Below, piece by piece: positions 1 through 7,005 of a stretch of 8,692 nucleotides of DNA. A model generated the notes under the pieces. That model had not been told where the DNA came from. It made no database searches and was given only the letters and a program-made list of their open reading frames with translations. Every line of letters begins with the position of its first letter. Positions within the stretch are counted from its first letter, which is position 1. The translations under genes and the position numbers were made by a program. The stretch is from UBA8437 sp963582065 (GTDB taxonomy: Bacteria; Planctomycetota; Planctomycetia; Planctomycetales; Planctomycetaceae). The stretch is from positions 1 through 8,692 of the forward strand of contig CAUZRQ010000200.1 of NCBI GenBank assembly GCA_963582065.1, written 5' to 3'.

Positions 1-864
1 CTGGTTGCCGAGGCGGTGCGGACACTCGGCCTGTCATCTCACGCCTTCGCCTCCGAGTTGTTGCTGGGTGTTGCCGAAGACGCCAGGAGGCCCCTGTCGG
101 AGCGGGCCGATGCGGTGGCGGGATTGGGGCGATTTTCACGGAGACCGGCGGTGGCGGCAAAGTTGCGGAATTGGGTCACCGATCCCGGGTCACCGCTGCG
201 GAGCGAGGCCCTGAGGTCTCTGCAGCCGACCTTGGCCACCGATGCGGGAACCCGGTCGGTGGTGGCGAAGATGATCGAGACGTTGACGAAGGTGAGCAAA
301 CCGGCCGCCTCCGACAGGGACCTGGCGGATCGACTGGCCACGTCGCTGGCCGTCGCCGGCCAGGACATTCCGCGGCCCCTGAAACAGGTGGCGGCCCGCC
401 GTCCGGATGATCTCCAGGGCTGGACCCGGTTGTTGTCCCGTGGCGGCGACGCCGCGGCGGGGCGGCGACTGTTCTTCCACAATGCCGGCCCCCAATGTGC
501 TCGCTGCCACATGGCCAATGGGCGAGGTCGGCGCGTGGGGCCGGACCTGTCGCTGATCGCCCGTTCGCGGAACCGTCGGCAGTTGCTCGAGTCGATCCTG
601 GTGCCCAGCCGCGAGGTCGCTCCGCAGTTCACGTCGTGGACGCTGGTGACGACCGACGGCCGGGTGCTCAACGGGGTGATCGTCTACGAGAACCGTGACC
701 GGCTGACGATCGAGGACGCTGCCGGCAAGCAGGCCAACCTGGCCAACACCGAGGTCGAACAGAGGACGCCCCGGAAGACGTCGCTGATGCCCGAGAAACT
801 GATCGAGCGGATGTCGATCAGCGAGCTGCGGGATCTGCTGGCCTTCCTGGAGTCGTTGAAGTAG
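1..864 (+). CDS. PVC-type c-type cytochrome / heme-binding domain protein, C-terminal part (5' truncated by window edge)
   Basis: The reading frame is open from base 1, so the true start lies outside the window; the GTG at 16 is only an internal codon. Numbering residues from that codon, residues 1-140 are helix-rich and fit the HEAT-like linker usually found before this domain. At 161-165 is CARCH (bases 496-510), a covalent heme c site, followed by GRRVGPDL (171-178) and a 'LLESILVPSREVAP' block. The end holds SLMPEKL, where Met258 is the likely distal heme ligand, and finishes LLAFLESLK. This pattern is the Pirellula/Verrucomicrobium-type heme-binding domain. Full-length family members are usually large exported proteins of about 1000 residues, often with a PQQ-dehydrogenase-like beta-propeller in front; that part cannot be seen here. 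The likely role is periplasmic electron transfer linked to oxidation of a sugar or alcohol, with the substrate unknown. It converges with the next gene, 9 nt away. Confidence 0.9.
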   Translation: MVAEAVRTLGLSSHAFASELLLGVAEDARRPLSERADAVAGLGRFSRRPAVAAKLRNWVTDPGSPLRSEALRSLQPTLATDAGTRSVVAKMIETLTKVSKPAASDRDLADRLATSLAVAGQDIPRPLKQVAARRPDDLQGWTRLLSRGGDAAAGRRLFFHNAGPQCARCHMANGRGRRVGPDLSLIARSRNRRQLLESILVPSREVAPQFTSWTLVTTDGRVLNGVIVYENRDRLTIEDAAGKQANLANTEVEQRTPRKTSLMPEKLIERMSISELRDLLAFLESLK

Positions 865-865
865 T

Positions 866-873
866 CCCCGGGG
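866..873. other. CCCCGGGG palindrome between two convergent genes
   Basis: The nine bases between the TAG of the plus-strand cytochrome gene and the TGA of the minus-strand aminotransferase gene are T followed by the perfect palindrome CCCCGGGG. There is no room for a normal terminator hairpin between the genes, so any terminators must lie inside the opposing coding sequences or be Rho-dependent. The palindrome may be chance in GC-rich DNA. Confidence 0.4.
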
Positions 874-2127
874 TCACTCGGCCAGCAGCTCGCTCAGTGC
901 CGAGATGGTCCGTTCGATTTCCTCGGGCGTGTTGTAGTGCAGGGCGCTGATCCGCAACGTGCCGCCGGGTTCGAGTCCCAATGCCTCGGTCGCCGGCAAC
1001 GCGTAGTGGTTGCCCGGCCAGGTGAAGATGCCTCGCCGGGCCAGTCGTTCGGCCAGTTGGCCGGGGCTGAACCGATCGTGGGTGATCGAGTAGGTTGCGA
1101 CCCGCTGGTCGATGTGATCGGGGTCGGTGATCCCGTGGATCGTGACACCGGGCAGGCGGGACAGACCGTCGAGCAAGCCCAGCGACAACTCCCGTTCGTG
1201 CTCGCCGATTGCCCGAAAAGCCGCCGCCAGGGCCTGGCGTCTCGAGTTGGCTGCTGGATCGACCCCCCGGCCGAGGTCGGCCAAGTACTCGATGGCCTCG
1301 CCGACACCCGCAATGCCCTCGTGGTTGCCCGTCCCGGTCATCCACTTGTCGGGCAGTTGGTCGGAGGCCGGACGCAGCTTGTAGGCGTCGAGTGACTCGA
1401 GCAATTCGCGGCGTCCCCAGAGCAACCCGACGTGGGGCCCGAAGAACTTGTAGGCCGAGCAGGCCAGGAGGTCGCAGTCCCAGGCCACAACATCCAGCAG
1501 TCGGTGCGGGGCCAGGTGGACCGCATCGACGAAGACCAGCGCACCGACCCGGTGCGCTGCCTCTGTGATCTCGGCAACGGGGTTGATCGAGCCCGAGAGG
1601 TTTGACGCGGCCCCGATGGCAACCAGGCGGGTGGAGTCGGTGATCTGGGCGTGGAGGCTGTCGAGATCGAGGGTGGCGGTGTCGGGGTGGATGGCTGCGT
1701 GGTCGACGACCACGCCGGCATCGTTTGCCGCCAGCGCCCAGGGGGTGACGTTGGCGTCGTGATCGAGGCGTGAAACGAGGATCCGGTGGCCGGGTTGCCA
1801 CGTGGCGGCCAGCGCGCGTGAAACGGCCAGGGTCAACGTGGTCATGTTGCCGCCGAAGGAGACCGTGTCCGGGTCGGCGGTTCCCAGAAAGTCGGCGGCG
1901 GCCTGGTGTGCCGCATCGAGCACCGCGTCACTCTCGACGCTGGTCGCGAACGGGCCGCCGTGGTTGGCGTTGGTGCCGATGAGGTAACCGCTGACGGCTT
2001 CGGCAACGCGGGCGGGCACCTGGCTGCCCGCGGCCCCGTCCAGGAAAACGACGGGCCGGTCGTCAATGGTGCGGTCGAAGGCCGGGAACTGGCCGCGGAC
2101 GGTCTCGAGATCGAAGCGGGCCGTCAT
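874..2127 (-). CDS. Class V aminotransferase, cysteine-desulfurase-like (VC1184-type subfamily) without the catalytic Cys
   Basis: This 417-residue protein has the PLP fold type I layout of the SufS/CsdA group. It starts with FPAF (14-17), then FLDGAAGSQVP (28-38) and TNANHGG (52-58). DHDANVTPW (122-130) is the equivalent of the EHHAN.PW block with the PLP-stacking His. DAVHLAPH (201-208) supplies the Asp that pairs with the pyridine nitrogen, and CSAYKFFGPHVG contains the Schiff-base Lys227. In true desulfurases the C-terminal loop carries the reactive Cys (G-H-H-C-A). Here the matching stretch reads WPGNHYALP, with Tyr375 at that place, so persulfide chemistry by the usual route is unlikely. 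The pattern fits the 'cysteine desulfurase-like, VC1184' subfamily, whose substrate is unclear to me. The ATG lies 23 nt after the rplU stop and has only a weak ribosome-binding site. It may be read as the last gene of an rplU transcript. Confidence 0.88.
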   Translation of the reverse strand: MTARFDLETVRGQFPAFDRTIDDRPVVFLDGAAGSQVPARVAEAVSGYLIGTNANHGGPFATSVESDAVLDAAHQAAADFLGTADPDTVSFGGNMTTLTLAVSRALAATWQPGHRILVSRLDHDANVTPWALAANDAGVVVDHAAIHPDTATLDLDSLHAQITDSTRLVAIGAASNLSGSINPVAEITEAAHRVGALVFVDAVHLAPHRLLDVVAWDCDLLACSAYKFFGPHVGLLWGRRELLESLDAYKLRPASDQLPDKWMTGTGNHEGIAGVGEAIEYLADLGRGVDPAANSRRQALAAAFRAIGEHERELSLGLLDGLSRLPGVTIHGITDPDHIDQRVATYSITHDRFSPGQLAERLARRGIFTWPGNHYALPATEALGLEPGGTLRISALHYNTPEEIERTISALSELLAE

Positions 2128-2150
2128 GAGGCCACTCGCAGGATTCGTCT

Positions 2151-2774
2151 CTACTTGTCCGATTCCTCGTCAGCCTCGGCGTCGTCCGAAGCCTCGTCCT
2201 CTTCAGCCGTTTCCTCTTCGGCCGTTTCCTCTTCAGCCGTTTCCTCTTCGGCCGTTTCCTCTTCGGCCGTTTCCTCTTCGGCCGTTTCCTCTTCGGCCGT
2301 TTCCTCTTCAGCCGTTTCCTCTTCGGCCGTTTCCTCTTCGGCCGTTTCCTCTTCGGCCGTTTCCTCTTCGGCCGTTTCCTCTTCAGTCGTTTCCTCTTCG
2401 GCCGTTTCCTCTTCGGGCTCCGGCGTCTCTTCCGGCGTCTCGATGATTTCCAGGCCCGGCACGCTGATGTCGGTGACCTTGATGGAGGTGTACTTCTGTC
2501 GGTGGCCGGTGTGTCGTCTGGAGTTCTTCCGGCGTCGGATTTTCTGGATCTCGAGCTTCGGACCCTTGACCTCGGTCTCGATGACCTCGGCAGTGACCGT
2601 GGCGCCTTTGATCACCGGTTGTCCGATGGCACTGGAGCCACCGCCGTTGGCCAGCAGCACTCGGTCGAACTCGATCGTTTGACCGGGTTCAGAGTCCTTG
2701 CGGTAGTCGATGGTCAGTTCGTCACCGGGTGAAACCCGGTACTGGTGACTTCCGTCGGTAATGACAGCGAACAT
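2151..2774 (-). CDS. rplU: 50S ribosomal protein L21 (bL21) with a long acidic repeat tail
   Basis: Residues 1-105 match bL21 along the whole length: MFAVITDGSHQYRV at the start, GDELTIDY, FDRVLLANGG, IGQPVIKGATVTAEVI, and the basic signature RRRKNSRRHTGHRQKYT (81-97) that contacts 23S rRNA. Typical bL21 ends near residue 103. This one is 207 residues. After a linker (106-120) come 14 pentapeptides of EEETA type (121-190, one being EEETT) and a final Asp/Glu-rich stretch ending DEESDK. The tail is strongly acidic and probably disordered, in contrast to the basic core. It is in frame with an intact core and its codons vary (GCC or GCT for Ala), which supports real coding. The gene follows RNase E/G by 90 nt and has its own promoter candidate. 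The ribosome-binding site is poor (GGAAC about 8 nt before the ATG). rpmA, usually next, is absent. Confidence 0.95.
   Translation of the reverse strand: MFAVITDGSHQYRVSPGDELTIDYRKDSEPGQTIEFDRVLLANGGGSSAIGQPVIKGATVTAEVIETEVKGPKLEIQKIRRRKNSRRHTGHRQKYTSIKVTDISVPGLEIIETPEETPEPEEETAEEETTEEETAEEETAEEETAEEETAEEETAEEETAEEETAEEETAEEETAEEETAEEETAEEETAEEDEASDDAEADEESDK
2205..2414 (-). repeat. 15-bp tandem repeat, 14 units, inside rplU (encodes EEETA)
   Basis: On the plus strand the unit reads GCCGTTTCCTCTTCG, with scattered single-base variants (CAG for CGG in a few units, and AGTCGT in one near 2386-2391). Each unit is five codons, so unit gain or loss would keep the frame. The region is short-period, contiguous and without spacers, so it is not a CRISPR array. 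It fits slipped-strand or unequal-crossover expansion within a coding sequence. Confidence 0.95.
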
Positions 2775-2826
2775 GGCCAGAGTTCCGAGTCGCGTCGTGG
2801 CGTGGGTGAGACGTGGAGAATCGGTG

Positions 2827-2855
2827 ATTGTAGAGGGTTATTTTTTCGATTTCGA
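2827..2855 (-). promoter_or_regulatory. Candidate sigma70-type promoter for rplU
   Basis: Reading the minus strand, the -10 TACAAT (plus 2827-2832) matches 5 of 6 consensus bases. It is preceded at exactly 17 bp by TCGAAA (plus 2850-2855), which matches TTGACA at 4 of 6. An A-rich run lies in the spacer. Transcription would begin near 2820, giving a leader of about 45 nt. The -35 is weak, so the call rests mainly on the -10, the spacing and the AT-rich setting between two GC-rich genes. Confidence 0.5.
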
Positions 2856-2864
2856 GCCACCCGG

Positions 2865-4931
2865 CTAGGAAATCCGCACGTCTTTTCCGTGCTGGTCCTT
2901 ACAGGTGGCAACCAGGTGATTGGGTGAACAGTCCTTGAGAGTCGCAATTGAGACGGTGGCACCGTACTCCTGTTCGATCTCGTTGAGACTGCGGCGCTTG
3001 CGGTTGTTGAGATATTCGCCGACGCGTTGGTGGACTTCGAGCCTGATGGACTTCACGTTGTTGCGGCTGGCATTGCTGGCGACCAGTCGCATGACTTCGA
3101 TCGCCACGCTCTCGGCCGTCTTGACCAGTCCCGTCCCCTCGCAGCATAGACAGTCTTCGTAGACGCTCCGTTTCAGCGACGGTCGGATTCTCTGCCTGGT
3201 CATTTCGACCAGCCCGAACGGGCTGATCTTCAGCACCTTGGTCCGTGCCCTGTCTCTCTTGAACGCGTCCTTGAGGGCTTTCTCGATGCCACGGCGGTGT
3301 TTTTCTTCCCGCATGTCGATGAAGTCATTGACGATGACTCCGCCGAGGTCGCGGAGCCGGATCTGTCGGCAGATCTCCTCGGCGGCCTTGAGGTTGAGCT
3401 TGTAGGCGGAGGTCTCGGCGTCGTCCTTGGTGCGGAAGGTGCCGCTGTTGACATCGATGGCAACCAGGGCCTCGGTCTGGTCGATCACGATCGACCCGCC
3501 GTTCTTCAGCGCCACTGTCCGGTCCTGGATCGCCTCGATCTCCGACTCGATGTTCCATTTCTGGAAGATCGGTTCGCTGTCCTCGTAGAGTTTCACTCGG
3601 CTGGTCTGCCGCGGCATGCAGATCTTCATGAATTCCTGGGCCCGCTCGTAGGCCGCCTTCTCGTCAATCCACACCGTTTCAATTTCGCTGTTGTAGATGT
3701 CCCGGATGGTGCGGACGACCATGTCACTGTCTTCGTAGATCGCAGCGGGTGTGGGCGAAGAAGTGATCCGTCCGACGAGGACCTTCCAGAGCCGGATCAG
3801 GTAGTTCATGTCGCGTTGGAGGTCGCGCTTGGTGCGATCGGATCCGGCAGTGCGGACGATGAAGCCGACGCCGGGGGGCGGGTCGAGTTCGTTCATCGCC
3901 TTGCGGAGCTTGCGGCGGATCTCGTCACCCTCGATCTTGCGGCTGACTCCGACCCGGCCCAGCGCGGGCATGAGCACCAGGTAGCGGCCGGGGATCGAGA
4001 CGTAGGTCGAGAGCGTCGGGCCCTTGGTGCCGATGCCTTCCTTGATCACCTGGACAACCACCTCGCTGCCCTTCTTGAAGATGTCTTGGATCAATGGCTT
4101 GTTGCGTTGTCCACGGTCATTGCCGGCCCCGCCCTGCCGCTTGCCCTCGTTTCGCGATGCCTGTTCCTTTTCGGTCAGCAGGTGCTTGTAGTACTGGTAC
4201 TCGACGTCGCTGACGTGGAGGAACCCGTTGCGACCGATGCCGAAGTCGACGAAGGCGGCCTGGATCGAAGGTTCGATGTTGACCACGCGGCCCTTGTAGA
4301 TGTTGGCCACGCAACTCTCCAAGCTGTTGCGTTCGACGTAGAGTTCTTCGAGCACTCCGTTCTCGGTGATCGCGATGCGGCTCTCCTCGGGCTGCAACGC
4401 GTTGATCAACATCTCCTTCTTGACCTTCTCCTTGCCGTCGGATGTCTCCGCGTTGGCTGCCGACGGCGACGCCTTCTCAGCGGATTGCTCGCCCGAGTTT
4501 CTGTGACCCGACTTGCCCGATCCGCGCTTTCCGCGTCGGCCTCGTCCTCGTCGTTTCGAGGATCCGGATCCGTTGGCGTTCTCGTCGGTCGACTTGCCGC
4601 CGCTGCCATCGTCGGCTGCGGTGCCGTCTGCGGTGTCGGCTGCGGTGCCGGTTGCGGTGCCGGTTGCGGTGCCGGTTGCGGTGTCGGTTGCGGTGTCGGT
4701 TGCGGTGCCGGTTGCGGTGTCGGTTGCGGTGTCGGTTGCGGTGTCGGTTGCGGTGTCGAGTTCCAGCCCGGCGCCGAAGCTGGAATCCGGACCGGTCTCA
4801 GGTTCTGTTGGGGGCTTTGTCGGAGGTCTCGGGTCGGTATCGACCCGGTCGAGGGCTCGTTCGAAGTCCTGTTCGGCCGAGTCGTCGGCAGTGGTCTCGA
4901 ATCGGGGGCCTGTGGTCTCGTCGATCATCAT
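2865..4931 (-). CDS. rng: Ribonuclease E/G family endoribonuclease with low-complexity N-terminal extension
   Basis: Numbered from the ATG at 4931 (688 residues), the catalytic core starts near 174 (MLINALQPEESRIAI). The S1 RNA-binding part spans about 205-315 (IYKGRVVNIEPSIQAAFVDFG, NGFLHVSDV). The DNase I-like catalytic part holds both metal-binding aspartates: Asp493 in AIDVNSG and Asp536 in VNDFIDM. The Zn-link CxxC is Cys594/Cys597 in DCLCCEGTG, which mediates dimer formation in RNase E. There is no long C-terminal degradosome scaffold. The extra material is N-terminal: an acidic stretch (1-58), a (D/G)TAT repeat (59-106) and an Arg/Gly/Lys-rich patch (126-143). The start is chosen because AAGGA at 4936-4940 precedes a double ATG (4931 and 4928; spacing 4 or 7 nt). 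A GTG at 5012 lacks such a site. Expected roles are 5'-end-sensing mRNA decay and rRNA maturation. The symbol rne would be equally defensible. Confidence 0.93.
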   Translation of the reverse strand: MMIDETTGPRFETTADDSAEQDFERALDRVDTDPRPPTKPPTEPETGPDSSFGAGLELDTATDTATDTATDTATGTATDTATDTATGTATGTATGTAADTADGTAADDGSGGKSTDENANGSGSSKRRGRGRRGKRGSGKSGHRNSGEQSAEKASPSAANAETSDGKEKVKKEMLINALQPEESRIAITENGVLEELYVERNSLESCVANIYKGRVVNIEPSIQAAFVDFGIGRNGFLHVSDVEYQYYKHLLTEKEQASRNEGKRQGGAGNDRGQRNKPLIQDIFKKGSEVVVQVIKEGIGTKGPTLSTYVSIPGRYLVLMPALGRVGVSRKIEGDEIRRKLRKAMNELDPPPGVGFIVRTAGSDRTKRDLQRDMNYLIRLWKVLVGRITSSPTPAAIYEDSDMVVRTIRDIYNSEIETVWIDEKAAYERAQEFMKICMPRQTSRVKLYEDSEPIFQKWNIESEIEAIQDRTVALKNGGSIVIDQTEALVAIDVNSGTFRTKDDAETSAYKLNLKAAEEICRQIRLRDLGGVIVNDFIDMREEKHRRGIEKALKDAFKRDRARTKVLKISPFGLVEMTRQRIRPSLKRSVYEDCLCCEGTGLVKTAESVAIEVMRLVASNASRNNVKSIRLEVHQRVGEYLNNRKRRSLNEIEQEYGATVSIATLKDCSPNHLVATCKDQHGKDVRIS
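4614..4757 (-). repeat. 12-bp tandem repeat in the RNase E/G gene (encodes DTAT/GTAT)
   Basis: On the plus strand the unit is GGTTGCGGTGTC or GGTTGCGGTGCC. The T/C difference switches Asp and Gly in the encoded tetrapeptide. There are nine exact DTAT or GTAT units followed, toward the protein's C-terminus, by three decayed ones (GTAA, DTAD, GTAA). Four codons per unit keep the frame during copy-number change. Confidence 0.92.
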
Positions 4932-4935
4932 TGTG

Positions 4936-4940
4936 TCCTT
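4936..4940 (-). promoter_or_regulatory. Ribosome-binding site that decides the RNase E/G start
   Basis: The minus strand reads AAGGA followed by CACA and then ATGATG. This is the clearest Shine-Dalgarno sequence in the window and argues for the start at 4931 or 4928 rather than the in-frame GTG 81 bases upstream. Confidence 0.7.
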
Positions 4941-5056
4941 GGTGGCGGGCGAAGATCCGTCGCCTGTAGCGGCAGGTCTCGACGGCGACGCACTGCCCGG
5001 CCTCCTCGGCACTCGAACCGGTCCCAGCGGGATCCGGGAGTAGCCGAGGTGCGGGT

Positions 5057-5079
5057 AAAACCGCCAGGATGACGGTTTT
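5057..5079. terminator. Symmetric hairpin AAAACCG / CGGTTTT, possible terminator or leader element
   Basis: A perfect 7-bp inverted repeat (5057-5063 with 5073-5079) encloses a 9-nt loop. Its A- and T-rich ends would give a short U run on either strand. It lies 126 nt upstream of the RNase E/G ATG and 155 nt after the ptsI stop. It could end ptsI transcription or be a structured element in the RNase mRNA leader. Only 3 G/C pairs, so the stem is weak. Confidence 0.35.
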
Positions 5080-5110
5080 GCGCTGTCGCGCCCTCGGTTG
5101 ACTGGTTGTC

Positions 5111-5131
5111 GTTCGTTTCACTGTGACGAAC
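5111..5131. promoter_or_regulatory. Operator-like dyad or small stem-loop upstream of the RNase E/G gene
   Basis: GTTCGT (5111-5116) pairs with ACGAAC (5126-5131), and the interior contains TCAC-T-GTGA (5118-5126). The two palindromes are nested with a one- to two-base offset. This could be a transcription-factor operator or an mRNA stem-loop; the sequence alone does not decide. Confidence 0.3.
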
Positions 5132-5195
5132 TTGTTTGTTTCAGCGTTGATTTGGATTGGTCCGCCCGATCGACCGGAGGCCGTCTCAGCGACTG

Positions 5196-5225
5196 CATCC
5201 ACAAGACCGTTGTGGCCCGTGGATG
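5196..5225 (-). terminator. Hairpin just after the ptsI stop codon
   Basis: CATCCAC (5196-5202) pairs with GTGGATG (5219-5225). An alternative stem, CCACAA (5199-5204) with TTGTGG (5210-5215), overlaps it. The outer arm begins 9 nt after the ptsI TAG, a usual position for a terminator or a 3'-end-stabilising stem. There is no U tract after it, so strong intrinsic termination is not expected. Confidence 0.35.
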
Positions 5226-5234
5226 ATGGGCTGG

Positions 5235-6983
5235 CTAGAGCATCAGGTCGGGGCAGATGCGGTGGAGTTCACCGCGGAGGTAGTTTTCGACGTCACGTGC
5301 GAGGTCGAGCGTCAGGGCGTGAGCCGCGATCTGCTCGGCGTGCTCGATCGTCAGGTTTCGGATGACTTCCTTGATTTCGGGGATCGCGTGGGGCGTTGAA
5401 CTGAACTGCCGGATGCCCATGCCAACCAACAGTGAGATGAAGACCGGATCGGAACTCATCTGGCCGCAAACGGTCACGGCGACATCGTGCTTCGCGGCGG
5501 CGGAAACAACCTTGCGGATCAGGCGGAGGATCGAGGGGTCACCGGACCGGTAAAGGTCGGCGACACTCGGGTCCGTCCGGTCGACCGCCAGCGTGTACTG
5601 GATCAGGTCGTTGGTACCGATCGAGAAGAAATCGACCTCGCGGGCGAATTCCTCGGCCAGCATCACCGCTGCGGGCACTTCAATCATGATACCAACTTGG
5701 ACGTCTCGACGGAATGGCACCTGCTGTTCTTCGAGGTCATCCATGACATCTCCGAGGATCATGCGAGCCTGCCGAAGTTCCAGCAGGTTGCTGACCAGGG
5801 GGAACATCACCCGCACGTCACCGTGGACCGCCGCCCTCAGGATGGCTCTCAACTGCTTCTTGAACAGCGGGATGTTGTGGAGCGAGAGTCGGACGCTGCG
5901 GAGTCCGAGCTGGGGGTTGACCACGTCGGGGGCCAGGTCCCCCATCGTCTCGGGCATCTTGTCGGCTCCGATGTCCAGTGTCCGGATCGTCACCTGCCGA
6001 TCGGGGTCGGCGGCGATCACCTTCCGGTAGGCTTCGAAGTGATCTTCCTCACTGGGAATCCGGTTCTGCTCGAGATAAAGGAATTCGGTCCGGTACAGAC
6101 CGATTCCTTGCGCCCCCCGCTCGCGACAGACCTCTGCCTCTTCGGGGAACTCGATGTTCCCCAACAACGTGATCGACTCCCCATCGAGCGTTTCGGCCGG
6201 GAGAGTTTTCAGCGAGGCGAGTCGTTCGGTGACCGAGTGAACCCGTTCTTCGAGATCGCGGTACTTCGCCAGGGTCTCGTCGTCGGGTTCGAGAATCACC
6301 TCGCCGTGGTTCCCGTCGATGATGACCATCTCGCCACCGGAGACATCCGAGAGGAAGTGTCCGAGTCCGACGACGGCGGGGATTTCCAGGGCCCCGGCCA
6401 GGATCGCGGTGTGACTGGTGTGCCCGCCCACCTCGGTGGCGAACCCCATCACGAACTCACGGTCGAGGTTGGCGGTTTCGCTGGGTGTCAGGTTGTGGGC
6501 CAGCACGATCACAGGTGCCCTCAGGTTCAACAGCTCCTCGCGACGTTCACCGAGCAGGTGCCGAAGAATTCTCTTTTCGAGATCGAAGATGTCGACGGCC
6601 CGTTCGGCGTGGTACTGGTTGCCGAGGTTCTGGAGGTCGCGGGCGAACCGTCTGAGCACGCGGCTCGAGGCATATTCGGGCGAGAGGCTCTTTTCGCTGA
6701 TCAACCCCTCGATCTCGGCGATCAGTTTCGGATCGCGAGCCATCTGCAGGTGGGCCCCGAAGATCGCTCCGAACTGGTCGCCCAACTGTTCCCGGGCCAA
6801 CCGCTCGTTCTCCTCGATCTCCTCCCAGACCGCCTCGAGCGTGCTGCGAAAACGTCCCAGCTCGGTTTCGACGGCGTCGATCGAGACGAATCGTTGTGGG
6901 ATGCGGAAATCCTCGGTCCCCAGCACGACCACTTCGCCGGTGACGACACCCGGAGAGACGGCGATCCCGCGCTTGACCTGCAT
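5235..6983 (-). CDS. ptsI: Phosphoenolpyruvate-protein phosphotransferase, PTS enzyme I
   Basis: A 582-residue protein close to the usual EI length (about 575), without the N-terminal GAF domain of EI-Ntr (PtsP). The N-terminal part (about 5-125) is the HPr-binding region. The phospho-His domain has GGHTSHTAILA (186-196) with catalytic His191. The C-terminal PEP-binding TIM barrel carries GLYRTEFLYL (295-304), RTLDIGADKMP (334-344), GIMIEVPAA (431-439), FFSIGTNDLIQYTLAVDR (452-469) and VCGQMSSDP with catalytic Cys506. EI takes phosphate from PEP and passes it to HPr. Departures from familiar EIs: NPQLGLR instead of NPFLGWR, and CGQMSSD instead of CGE(L/M)AGD. The gene begins 22 nt after the HPr stop, so the two are probably cotranscribed. 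The ATG has no strong ribosome-binding site. Start supported by alignment of the opening 'GIAVSPGVVTG'. Confidence 0.95.
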   Translation of the reverse strand: MQVKRGIAVSPGVVTGEVVVLGTEDFRIPQRFVSIDAVETELGRFRSTLEAVWEEIEENERLAREQLGDQFGAIFGAHLQMARDPKLIAEIEGLISEKSLSPEYASSRVLRRFARDLQNLGNQYHAERAVDIFDLEKRILRHLLGERREELLNLRAPVIVLAHNLTPSETANLDREFVMGFATEVGGHTSHTAILAGALEIPAVVGLGHFLSDVSGGEMVIIDGNHGEVILEPDDETLAKYRDLEERVHSVTERLASLKTLPAETLDGESITLLGNIEFPEEAEVCRERGAQGIGLYRTEFLYLEQNRIPSEEDHFEAYRKVIAADPDRQVTIRTLDIGADKMPETMGDLAPDVVNPQLGLRSVRLSLHNIPLFKKQLRAILRAAVHGDVRVMFPLVSNLLELRQARMILGDVMDDLEEQQVPFRRDVQVGIMIEVPAAVMLAEEFAREVDFFSIGTNDLIQYTLAVDRTDPSVADLYRSGDPSILRLIRKVVSAAAKHDVAVTVCGQMSSDPVFISLLVGMGIRQFSSTPHAIPEIKEVIRNLTIEHAEQIAAHALTLDLARDVENYLRGELHRICPDLML

Positions 6984-7005
6984 CCGGCACCGACTTTCCC
7001 GGGAG

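Larger units (their letters stand above)
4932..5234 (-). other. Non-coding spacer between ptsI and the RNase E/G gene; likely mRNA leader
   Basis: No convincing gene lies in these 303 nt. An open frame continues from the RNase gene up to a GTG at 5012, but it lacks a ribosome-binding site. The stretch is less GC-rich around 5110-5160 and contains at least three inverted repeats, listed separately. I could not find a good -10/-35 pair for the RNase gene, so its promoter is undetermined. It may also be read through from ptsI. Confidence 0.6.

Noticed and set aside
2205..2414. Possible CRISPR array
   Set aside because: Units are 15 bp, directly joined without unique spacers, and encode a regular peptide in frame.
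1906..2682. A plus-strand open frame encoding repeated Ser-Ser-Ala-Val
   Set aside because: It arises from the antisense of the rplU 15-bp repeat and runs across two real minus-strand genes. The bL21 reading is strongly supported instead.
4932..5012. Upstream GTG start adding 27 residues to RNase E/G
   Set aside because: No ribosome-binding site at the GTG, while AAGGA precedes the double ATG at 4931/4928.
3297..5072. A 591-codon plus-strand open frame opposite the RNase E/G gene
   Set aside because: It is the mirror of a clearly identified gene. In GC-rich DNA the complementary frame often lacks stops; the translation is Val/Gly/Leu-rich with no family features and no ribosome-binding site.
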